Assembly: GCA_965662355.1 (NCBI GenBank)
Contig: CBFIHP010000005.1
Coordinates: forward strand, 1 to 64,000
Source: GCA-2683825 sp965662355
GTDB lineage: Bacteria > Planctomycetota > UBA1135 > GCA-002686595
DNA: 64,000 nucleotides
Reading direction: 5' to 3'
In this document: in pieces, positions 1 through 7,841 of the stretch
How the letters are laid out: each line of letters begins with the position of its first letter
Position numbering within the stretch: position 1 is the stretch's first letter
Made by a program: the position numbers and the translations under genes
The notes under the pieces: model-generated
Seen by the model: the letters and a program-made list of their open reading frames with translations, nothing else
Database searches by the model: none
Told to the model about the DNA's origin: nothing

Positions 1-90
1 GCTCAATCTTCATGTGCCCAACGGGCGAGGCTTGCGTGCGGGGTGAGCCCCTCGGGGAAGGAGCTCACCCACGGCTAGCACGGCCGGTGC

Positions 91-634
91 CTATTTCGTG
101 GCTTCGACTTTCTCCTTCAGCGTGGTGAGGCCTTCGTCGAACATTCCGCCGATCGANNNNNNNNNNCATGATCGGCGTCATGAGCCCACTGACGATCGGG
201 GGCATGAAGTCGGCGATGTCGCCCTCCATCGTCCACGTGACCGTCGTCTTGCCGCTGTCGGCGGAATAGGTCATCGCGCACGTCGCCGGGGCACGTATTT
301 CTTCCATGATGAAGGCCATGTCGTAGGCGATGCCGGTGTTCTCGTCGGACTTGGTGAACGTGAGCTCGCCATCGCCCTCTTCCTCGCTTGTCCAGGATTG
401 GCTGGCGCCGACACCCGTGGTTTTCTCGCCGAACGTGGTCTTGATTGTGGGATCCATCTTCTCCCACGGAGCCCACTCGGACCACTTCTGAAGGTCGCCC
501 ACGTAGGCGTGAACCTGGGCCGGCGTGCCCTCGATCGTGATCTCTTTTTCGATGGCGTAGGAGGTTGGCATCACCCAGCCGGCCACGACCACCGCGACCA
601 AGAGGAGCGCCAATCCAATGAGGAACTTTTGCAT
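91..634 (-). CDS. SRPBCC (polyketide cyclase/START-like) family protein, interrupted by assembly gap
   Basis: This is a membrane-anchored SRPBCC-type protein of about 181 residues. The start is an ATG at 634, followed directly by one hydrophobic anchor (residues about 4-22). The rest has the look of an AHSA1/polyketide-cyclase helix-grip domain: a beta strand after the anchor (EKEITIEGTPAQVHAYV), then WSEWAPWEKMDP, typical of this family. A run of 10 N lies at 157-166. Upstream the frame ends in MTPIM. Downstream the sensible C-terminus, SIGGMFDEGLTTLKEKVEATK then TAG at 91-93, is in a different frame. Ten Ns therefore cannot be the true length; a multiple of three is needed. I join the two parts because the tail matches the usual helical end of this family. 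The ligand and role are unknown. Confidence 0.8.
157..166. other. Assembly gap (10 N)
   Basis: Ten ambiguous bases are seen directly. The flanking coding frames of the SRPBCC gene disagree by one base across it, so this is a placeholder and not a measured length. Confidence 0.95.
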
Positions 635-787
635 CTGTCTACCCTTCCCTTTTTCGAGCGGCCCTTTGAAATCGGCCCCCATGGTTTCTCCCGTCGAATT
701 CGCGCAACGGGCGCGGCGGGATTGTAGGCGAACCCGGAGGAGATTCGAAACCGGCCTTGATGTCACGTTTCCGCTAGGATTCGGCCC

Positions 788-3298
788 GTGAAAACACATG
801 AGCATCGATTCGCCATCCAGGCCCTCTTTTTCGTCACGCTCCTCGGTGCTCCAAGCTGCGCGCTGCTACGGAAAGAGGCTCCCTTTTCGCCCCCTTCCGA
901 TGCCGAGCGAGTTTGGGTCGGACCCGAGACCTGGGCCAACCGGCTGCAGGACTGGCGCGTTCGGGAAGGCCGGATCGAGTGTGTGGACGTCTCTCTACCG
1001 ATGCGCACCCTGCACCGCACGACCCGTCGGGTCGAGCCCGGTGAAGGTTCGCTCATGACGAGCGTGCGCCTCGGGGTTCTCGAGGCCGTACCGAAGGCGA
1101 CGCAAGCCAAGCGCCTTCCCAGTGCCGGGATCTTGATCGGCGCGGGGGCTTCGGATCTCGATTGGCGTGCGGCGGCGCTCGTTCAGTCCGCGCCGGGGCC
1201 CCATGGAGGCTACTACTGTGGAGTCGACGCGGAGGGGCGCTTGTTCCTGCGCGACTTCTCCGACGCGAAGGCGGAACCCGTGCTTTCGCGCCAGCGCATC
1301 GAGGTCACTGTGGTCGATCTGCGCGTGGAGTTGTTCGAACTGCGCGACGGCCCCGCCCTCGGCGTGGTTGCGCTGGATCCCACCGGTGCCGAGCTGGCCC
1401 GCGTGACGAGCGCCCTCGCGGATCGCGAAGCGCTCACCGGTTCGATCGCCCTCGCCTGCGATGCCGCCCCCTTTTGGTTCGACGATTGGCGTATTGAGGG
1501 CACCCGCGTCGGCAAGTACTCCGAGCGCACGATCGGTTCGCTGATAGGCGTGCAGCACACGCTGTCACGTGGCGTGATGAAGATGACCGCCCAGCTTCTG
1601 CCCACCGGCGCCGGTGACGACAAGACCGTGCGCCTCGAGGTGCGCGAGCAAGGCAAGTGGCGCGAAGTTGCGCGCGAGGCGATCGTGACGCCCGGCTGGA
1701 CGGCTCACTTTCGCGTAGAGGACTGGACCTATCCCTACGACGTTGCCTATCGCCTCACCCATGGCTACGTCGGCGGACAGAGCACGCTGCGGGGATCCGT
1801 TCCCCATGACCCGCTCGAGAAGGACGAAGTCGTGCTCGCTGCTCTCTCGTGCAACCACAACAATAAGTTCGGCTTCGGTCGAGCGGGCTATCCGTGGAAC
1901 GACCAGGCGCTCTGGTATCCGCATGGCGACTTGATCGAAAAGGTCGCAGCTCATGACCCCGACCTCCTGTTCTTCGCCGGCGATCAGCTCTACGAGGGGG
2001 TCAGTCCGACGCGTGCCGAGAAGAAGCGCGCACCCGAGCTCGACTACCTCTACAAGTGGGCCCTCTGGTGCGTGGCCTACGTCGAGCTGACCCGCGACCG
2101 ACCCAGCATCACCATTCCCGACGATCACGACGTCTACCAGGGCAATCTGTGGGGCGCCGGTGGACCCCATGCAAAGCGCGACAACGAGGGCGGCTATGTC
2201 ATGCCCGCCGAGTGGGTCAAGATGGTCGAGCGCACGCAGACCAGCCACCTGCCCGACCCGTTCGATCCCACTCCGGTCGAGCAGGGCATCGGCGTCTACT
2301 ACACCGATCTGAGCGTTGGCGAGGTGTCCTTCGCCATTCTCGAGGACCGTAAGTTCAAGTCCGGGTGTGCTGACCTGGACCTGGGTGGCCCGCGTCCGGA
2401 CCACATCACCGACGCCTCGATCGACGTGCGCAGGGCCGACCGCGCGGACAAGAAACTTCTGGGCGAGCGGCAGTTGCAGTTCCTGGACACCTGGGCCCGA
2501 GACTGGCAGGGCGTGAAGATGAAGGCCGTTCTCTCCCAGTCGCCCTTCGCCGCTCTCGCGACCCATCACGGTTCGCGGCAGGACTACTTGCACGCGGACC
2601 TGGATTCGAACGGGTGGCCCCAGAGCGGTCGCAATCGAGCCCTGGCGGCGCTACGCAAGTGCTTCGCGATTCAAGTCGCCGGGGACCAGCACCTGGCCAC
2701 GCTGGTGCGCCACGGCATCGACGACTGGGACGATGCCACGTGGAGTTTCACCATGCCCGCCATCGCCAACTTCTACGCACGCTCGTGGCGGCCCGAAGGC
2801 GAACCCGAGGTCGCCCTGGAAGGCGGAGGTGAGTTCACCGGTTCGCGCTACGACGGCTTCATGAACAAGGTCACCGTGCACGCCGTCGCGAACCCGAGAC
2901 CCACCGGGTTGCAACCGGCCGCTCTCCACGACCAGGTGCCGGGCTATGGCATCGTGCGCTATCGCAAACCCTCACGCGAGTGCGTGATCGAGTGCTGGCC
3001 GCGCTCCGCGGACCCCGCTTCGGATCCGCAGTACGAGGGCTGGCCACGCACGATTGCCTGGAGCGAGTGCTACGAGCCCAAGCAGGCCATCACCCTGGCG
3101 GAGGTCCGCCTGCCCGGCGTCGACGAACCCATCATCGAAGTTCTCGATGACACCGGAGCCCTGCTCTACGCCCTGCGCTCTCCGAAACCCACCTTCCAAC
3201 CCTGGGTCCCCGGGCCGGGCACCTACGTCGTCCGCTTGCGTGATCAGGATGGACGTGCGGAGGAGAAGGTGGTGGAGGTGGCGGAAGCTCGGGATTAA
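788..3298 (+). CDS. PhoD-like metallophosphatase, putative lipoprotein
   Basis: This 836-residue protein has a signal peptide ending in a lipobox-like APSC at about residues 21-24, so it is probably a lipoprotein outside the inner membrane. Residues about 35-250 form an N-terminal beta-rich region with paired DWR motifs, resembling a laminin-G/DUF1080-like jelly roll. From about residue 350 it resembles PhoD-type alkaline phosphatases and phosphodiesterases: LSCNHN, FFAGDQLYEG (near 395), IPDDHDVYQGN (near 443), SQSPFA (near 580) and AGDQH (near 634). These are the expected metal-ligand and catalytic positions. The start is GTG at 788; no ATG offers a better signal peptide. The stop is shared head-on with the next gene in a TTAA at 3295-3298. 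The substrate is unknown, but a phosphate ester or phosphodiester is likely. Confidence 0.88.
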   Translation: MKTHEHRFAIQALFFVTLLGAPSCALLRKEAPFSPPSDAERVWVGPETWANRLQDWRVREGRIECVDVSLPMRTLHRTTRRVEPGEGSLMTSVRLGVLEAVPKATQAKRLPSAGILIGAGASDLDWRAAALVQSAPGPHGGYYCGVDAEGRLFLRDFSDAKAEPVLSRQRIEVTVVDLRVELFELRDGPALGVVALDPTGAELARVTSALADREALTGSIALACDAAPFWFDDWRIEGTRVGKYSERTIGSLIGVQHTLSRGVMKMTAQLLPTGAGDDKTVRLEVREQGKWREVAREAIVTPGWTAHFRVEDWTYPYDVAYRLTHGYVGGQSTLRGSVPHDPLEKDEVVLAALSCNHNNKFGFGRAGYPWNDQALWYPHGDLIEKVAAHDPDLLFFAGDQLYEGVSPTRAEKKRAPELDYLYKWALWCVAYVELTRDRPSITIPDDHDVYQGNLWGAGGPHAKRDNEGGYVMPAEWVKMVERTQTSHLPDPFDPTPVEQGIGVYYTDLSVGEVSFAILEDRKFKSGCADLDLGGPRPDHITDASIDVRRADRADKKLLGERQLQFLDTWARDWQGVKMKAVLSQSPFAALATHHGSRQDYLHADLDSNGWPQSGRNRALAALRKCFAIQVAGDQHLATLVRHGIDDWDDATWSFTMPAIANFYARSWRPEGEPEVALEGGGEFTGSRYDGFMNKVTVHAVANPRPTGLQPAALHDQVPGYGIVRYRKPSRECVIECWPRSADPASDPQYEGWPRTIAWSECYEPKQAITLAEVRLPGVDEPIIEVLDDTGALLYALRSPKPTFQPWVPGPGTYVVRLRDQDGRAEEKVVEVAEARD

Positions 3299-4041
3299 TG
3301 GCGGTACCGTATCGCTATTCGACGACGTCGTAGGATTCCGCCCGCGGTGGCGACTGCGCCGAAGAGCAGCGCAACGTGCCATCCGCCGAAAGTGGGGACT
3401 CCGGTCAGGAGCCGGATCTGGGCGCCGTTGAAGGCCGCTCCGGGGTTGATCATGCCACCGGAGGGGATGCCCGAGTGGAAGCCGATGCGACCGTTGGTGA
3501 CCTCGACGATGTGACGCGAGAACGTGACGCCCTCCAGGTGCTGGCCATTCCATACGCCACCTACGAGGTACGTGTCCGGATGGAAGTCGAAGCGGACCAG
3601 TTGTCGCGTGAAGGTGCTGTTGGGCATCCACGCATACGTCAACACCTCGTAGGTCCCGTTCTGCAGACCGTTGAGGTACATGCAGTTCTCGAGGTTCGCG
3701 CTGTGCGTCGCGAGGTAGTCGTTCATCAGCTCGGCATCCTCACCGCTGACACTAGGGTCGTTGGCGGAGACGAGGTCCATGCCCCCGAACTGGTGGAAAC
3801 CCACCGAGGTAGGGTTGCCGTAGATGTCGACGAGAATGTCGTCCTGGGGCGTCGGCCCCGGCGTGAAGGGCGTGATATGTGCGCCGGTCACACTGTTCCA
3901 AACGCCGCGCTGGCCCGCCGCGGCGTACCACGGGTGGGGTTGCGAACCGGGTTGGCCGACGTCGATGTTGAAGTCCTGCGACCAAGCCTGGGTGCCAACA
4001 ACGAGCGCCGCGATCAAGAATAGGGAGTGCCCCTGTTTCAT
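3295..4041 (-). CDS. Secreted protein with PEP-CTERM-like C-terminal tail
   Basis: A 248-residue exported protein of unknown function. The N-terminus is a clear signal peptide (MKQGHSLFLIAALVVGTQAWS). The middle is a globular, beta-rich region with aromatic and Gly/Asn-rich segments and no catalytic motif I recognise. The C-terminus has a short VPTFGGWH motif, a hydrophobic stretch and then a basic RRRRIAIR end (residues about 217-243). That tripartite shape is like exosortase/archaeosortase sorting tails such as PEP-CTERM and IPTL-CTERM, but it is not an exact match to either. Its stop codon overlaps the converging phosphatase gene. Call it a hypothetical surface or envelope protein. Confidence 0.75.
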   Translation of the reverse strand: MKQGHSLFLIAALVVGTQAWSQDFNIDVGQPGSQPHPWYAAAGQRGVWNSVTGAHITPFTPGPTPQDDILVDIYGNPTSVGFHQFGGMDLVSANDPSVSGEDAELMNDYLATHSANLENCMYLNGLQNGTYEVLTYAWMPNSTFTRQLVRFDFHPDTYLVGGVWNGQHLEGVTFSRHIVEVTNGRIGFHSGIPSGGMINPGAAFNGAQIRLLTGVPTFGGWHVALLFGAVATAGGILRRRRIAIRYRH

Positions 4042-4253
4042 ACTGTCCTCCTGGAATGTCTGCCTGCCGGCACGCTGCCTTGCGCCTCAAGTGGGGCGGG
4101 CGCCACACCTTGAAGGCCAGGCACCCCGAAAACCGCTTTCGCGGCGCCGCATAGGCTAGCGGCCCCTGCCGCGAAGAGGATCATTGAAGTTTGCAAGCGT
4201 TTCGTTCTAGCCGGTTCGGACAACTGTCAAGCCCAGCGGTTATTCTGCGTTTC

Positions 4254-6575
4254 GTGGAACAAACCCTCGAAGAGCTGGTGGCCCAGTTCGTCGTCCGGCG
4301 CGAGGAAGGCGAGAATCTGACTCCCGTGCAGTTCGCCAAGGAGCATCCGCAGCTGGGTCCGGTGCTGTTGCAGGCCCTGGAGCGGTTGGCAAAGACCGAG
4401 GGGCTCTTTCCCAGGCACGACGGGGAGTTGCCTCACACTGTCGGTCCGTATCGCGTTCTGGGCCTCTTGGGCAGCGGAGGTATGGGGAACGTTCTGCGCG
4501 TGGAGCACCGCGAGCGACCGGGTACCGAGCTCGCGTTGAAACTCCTGCACCTCTCGTCTCGGTTGAACCCGCGCGCCGCCGAGCGCTTCGAGCGCGAGGT
4601 CGAGATCCTGCGCGGCATCGAGCATCCGGGCATCGTGCGCCTGCGCGACGTTGGTCGGGCGGGGGCCGAAACCTACTTCGTGATGGACCTCGTCCTGGGC
4701 AGGAGCCTGTCGGAGCTCCTCGCTGCGGCTCGAGATCGTTCTTCGAAGGCAGGCACCAGGGGTTCGAGTGCGCTCCTCGAACTTGCGGGAAGCGAAGACG
4801 GTCCGCGCAAGGCGGCGCAACTGATTCTCCAGGTAGCACGCGCCGTGGCCACGCTGCATGAGGAGAGCTGCGTACACCGCGACTTGAAGCCCAGCAACAT
4901 CTTGCTGGCCGATCGGGGCGATCCGGTCCTGATCGACTTCGGTCTTGCCGGAGCGGAGGATGCCTCGACCTTGACGCGCACGGGCGATGTGATCGGAACG
5001 CCGCACTACATGTCGCCGGAACAGGCCCGTGGGGACCGCGTCGACGAACGCGCCGATGTCTGGGCCCTGGGCGTCATTTTTTATGAGCTCTTGACGTTGC
5101 GCCCGCCGCACGGAGGGCACGATGCCGTGTCCGTGTTGCACGCGATACGAACCCAGCCTATTCCGTCCGCGCGTCGCTTCGATCCGAGTCTCGCGAAGCC
5201 GTTGATCCACATTCTCGAGGTCGCCCTCGCCCAGCGCGCGGAGCGACGCTACGCCGACGCCGGCGAACTGGCCGACGATCTCGAGGCCTTTCTCGAGGGG
5301 CGTCCCGTCACAGCTCGATGGGGCTTTCTCGACCGCGCTCGAGACACCTGGCGATGGCATCGTCCATGGCTCATCGGTGCAGCGGCGGTGGTGGCGTTCT
5401 CGGTGGCGTGGGGACTCGGCTATGGAGGCGTGACGCCTCAGCGAGACAGGGAAAGTAGAACGCCTGTCGAGGATCGCGAGAAGGCCCTGCGACGGGCCAT
5501 CGATCGGGCGACGATGTCCTGGGCCATCGATGATAGCGATGGGATGCGCACGGCATCGCAGGAGATCCTGCAACTGGATCCCGACAACACGACGGGCGAG
5601 TTCCTCTTGTCCTTTGCCGAGGGGAGCGTGTTGATCGACTCCGCCGATCCAGCCGTCGAGGCCTTGATCCGTGGTTATCGAGCCGAGCAAGACGCCGATC
5701 CATCCTCGGCCCGCTCGCATTACCGTCGTGCTGCCGAGCTGAGTCCGAACTCGCCCCTGCCTTTGATCATGATGGGCCAGATCGGCGACAGCAGTGGCGA
5801 ACTCGAGCAATCCCTCGTCGCCTTGCGTGAGGCCTGCGAAGAGAACCCCCTGTCCGCTGCGGCAGCGCGCGAGCTTGGCCTGACGTTGCACGGACTCGAA
5901 CGCTATGACGAAGCTCTCGTCGAGCTGACCCGAGCGCGCGAGCTGGCCCCAGGCTTCCTGCGCATTTCCCTCGATCTTGCTAAGACCCTGTATTTTCTCG
6001 AGGGGCCCGAACGAGGCCTGGAGGAAGTCGAGGTCGCCGTGGAGGCCGGGGCGAGGGACGTCTACCTGGTGTCGTACGCCGCTTTCCTGATCGGGCAGAG
6101 GGAATTCGAGCACGCGCGAGAAATTCTGTTCGAAATTCAGCCCCGAAACGAAGCGTCTGCCGGGCTGCACTACCAGCTGGCGCTGACCTACGACTTCGAG
6201 GAGCGCATCATCGACGCGCTGCCCTGGTACCAGAAGGCCCTCGAGTGCGATCCCGAACACGTCGAAGTGCTGAAAGCGCTCTTTCACATGCACTCCGGGG
6301 CGAATCGCGACACCTGCGAGAAATGCGAAGCCGCTTTCGAAACGGATCCCTGGGTCTATGATCCTGAGAGAGTCGAAGAATACGGGGGGCGGCTCATGCA
6401 TCTCCTTCGTGGTGGCAACCTCGGTGTGATGCTGTGGATCGCTCGCACGGCCAAGCGTGTCGGTCGGACGGACGCCATCCGCGACGCTCTCGAAGAACTC
6501 CTCGCCCAGGACCTCGAACCTGCCGTCGAGTCCAATCTCAAACAGACCCTCAATACGATTCGGTCCGATCCGTGA
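4254..6575 (+). CDS. Membrane Ser/Thr protein kinase with TPR domain
   Basis: A Hanks-type kinase of 773 residues from the GTG at 4254. An in-frame TTG at 4191 would add 21 residues; I prefer 4254 because EQTLEELVAQFVVRREEG looks like the natural start of the helical N-terminal segment seen in related planctomycete kinases. The kinase motifs are complete: GSGGMG loop (73-78), ALKLL with K96, HRDLKPSN (from 208), IDFGLAG (from 227) and GTPHYMSPEQ (from 238). A single membrane helix follows at about 373-394. The rest is a set of degenerate TPRs (about 430-760), probably periplasmic. The stop overlaps the start of the next gene (GTGA at 6572-6575), so the two are probably translated together. 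Activating signal and targets are unknown. Confidence 0.92.
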   Translation: MEQTLEELVAQFVVRREEGENLTPVQFAKEHPQLGPVLLQALERLAKTEGLFPRHDGELPHTVGPYRVLGLLGSGGMGNVLRVEHRERPGTELALKLLHLSSRLNPRAAERFEREVEILRGIEHPGIVRLRDVGRAGAETYFVMDLVLGRSLSELLAAARDRSSKAGTRGSSALLELAGSEDGPRKAAQLILQVARAVATLHEESCVHRDLKPSNILLADRGDPVLIDFGLAGAEDASTLTRTGDVIGTPHYMSPEQARGDRVDERADVWALGVIFYELLTLRPPHGGHDAVSVLHAIRTQPIPSARRFDPSLAKPLIHILEVALAQRAERRYADAGELADDLEAFLEGRPVTARWGFLDRARDTWRWHRPWLIGAAAVVAFSVAWGLGYGGVTPQRDRESRTPVEDREKALRRAIDRATMSWAIDDSDGMRTASQEILQLDPDNTTGEFLLSFAEGSVLIDSADPAVEALIRGYRAEQDADPSSARSHYRRAAELSPNSPLPLIMMGQIGDSSGELEQSLVALREACEENPLSAAAARELGLTLHGLERYDEALVELTRARELAPGFLRISLDLAKTLYFLEGPERGLEEVEVAVEAGARDVYLVSYAAFLIGQREFEHAREILFEIQPRNEASAGLHYQLALTYDFEERIIDALPWYQKALECDPEHVEVLKALFHMHSGANRDTCEKCEAAFETDPWVYDPERVEEYGGRLMHLLRGGNLGVMLWIARTAKRVGRTDAIRDALEELLAQDLEPAVESNLKQTLNTIRSDP

Positions 6576-7804
6576 ACCTCTTCCTTTCGCTCGCTGTTTT
6601 CCTGTGCACGGGAGCTTCGGCCCCGGATAAAGACGCCCTCGAGACCGACAAAGTCGTCCTCAATTCGGGCAAGACTCTCAAAGGGCACGTCGTCTACGAA
6701 GACGACGAGATCTTGATCCTGCGCAAGGGGACCAAAGATCGTGAGATCCCCATGGAGAAGATCGATGACGTGACCAGTCGCGCGCGTGGCATCCGAGCCT
6801 TCGCGAAGGAAGTCTCCGCCTTCGAACCCTGGCGTCCCGAGGACAACGAAGAGTTGGCCAAGCGGGCCACGGAATTGGGGCTCGAAGCGGAAGCCCGCAT
6901 ACTCTGGTGGCGCGTGATCGCCAGCCAGCCGAGCAACCCTCGGGCCCACGAAGCTCTCGGCCATCGCAAGAGTGGCAAGAGCTGGCGTATCGAGCACGCG
7001 GGGCGCAAGGTGCGTTTGGGTAAGATTCGTGACGTGGCCAAGGATTTCGGCAAGGGCTGGGAGTTTTCGACATCCCACTTCGACCTGCGCTCCAACCTGT
7101 CCCTCGAGGAGACCCTGGACCTGGCTCTCGACCTCGAGCTCTTGTACGTCGCCTTCTTCGGTCTCTTCGGAAAGGAGCTGCATCTGTACGAGACCGAGGA
7201 GCGCATGCTGGTTCACGTACACGCCGACGACGCCTCCTTCCCGGAACGCGCCGGTGAGGACGGATACTTCGTCGGACAGGCGAACCTGATGACCGCGAAC
7301 GCCTCCAACGGCCTGGTCATGCACCTGATCGTGCACGAAATCGTCCACCAGCTGATCTACAACACCGCGGTCGAGGAACGTTTGTACAAGGGGGCGATCC
7401 CCGATTGGGTCGATGAAGGGCTGGCCGAGTACATCGCCAGCGCGTCCGCCGGCAGCGCCCCAGGGCGCTTGCGAATCGACACCGAGATCAAGCGCCGCGA
7501 CACCTTCCGGATTCAGGCCACGGCGAAAAAGCCCCTGTCGCTTTCGCGGGTTCTCAACCTCAGCAAGAGCGACTTCAACGCCAGCACGAAGCGCCTGTTG
7601 AAGTATGCGCAGGTGTACACGCTGATCCACTTCTGCCTGCACGGGGGCGAGGACGAGGAGTATCGCAAGGACTTCATGGAGTTCATGCGCAGCGCCTACC
7701 TGGGACGTGGGTCTTCGACCGACTTCAAGCGTGCCTTCGAGCTGAAGAAGAACAAGGGCTTCGAGGAATCCTGGAAGGGCTACGTGCTGCAGATGTCGGG
7801 ATAG
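6572..7804 (+). CDS. Secreted gluzincin-type (HExxH) metallopeptidase-like protein
   Basis: A 410-residue exported protein. The GTG at 6572 overlaps the kinase stop by four bases and is followed at once by a short signal peptide (VNLFLSLAVFLCTGASA). Residues about 22-70 form a small beta domain of the pattern KVVLNSGKTLKG...IPMEKIDDV, common in planctomycete secreted proteins. The catalytic part carries HEIVH at 255-259 and WVDEGLAEY at 279-287, giving two His ligands and Glu282 as the likely third zinc ligand, with Glu256 as the general base; this is the gluzincin arrangement. It resembles DUF1570-type proteins. Substrate is unknown. Coupling to the kinase/TPR gene suggests a shared envelope role (inference). 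Confidence 0.87.
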   Translation: MNLFLSLAVFLCTGASAPDKDALETDKVVLNSGKTLKGHVVYEDDEILILRKGTKDREIPMEKIDDVTSRARGIRAFAKEVSAFEPWRPEDNEELAKRATELGLEAEARILWWRVIASQPSNPRAHEALGHRKSGKSWRIEHAGRKVRLGKIRDVAKDFGKGWEFSTSHFDLRSNLSLEETLDLALDLELLYVAFFGLFGKELHLYETEERMLVHVHADDASFPERAGEDGYFVGQANLMTANASNGLVMHLIVHEIVHQLIYNTAVEERLYKGAIPDWVDEGLAEYIASASAGSAPGRLRIDTEIKRRDTFRIQATAKKPLSLSRVLNLSKSDFNASTKRLLKYAQVYTLIHFCLHGGEDEEYRKDFMEFMRSAYLGRGSSTDFKRAFELKKNKGFEESWKGYVLQMSG

Positions 7805-7841
7805 CCCCAAGATACTCCGAGAAACACATGCAAGCCTGGAA

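Noticed and set aside
4227..6401. A 724-codon open frame on the minus strand opposite the kinase gene
   Set aside because: It is antisense to a gene with all kinase motifs, has no recognisable domain, and reflects high G+C codon structure.
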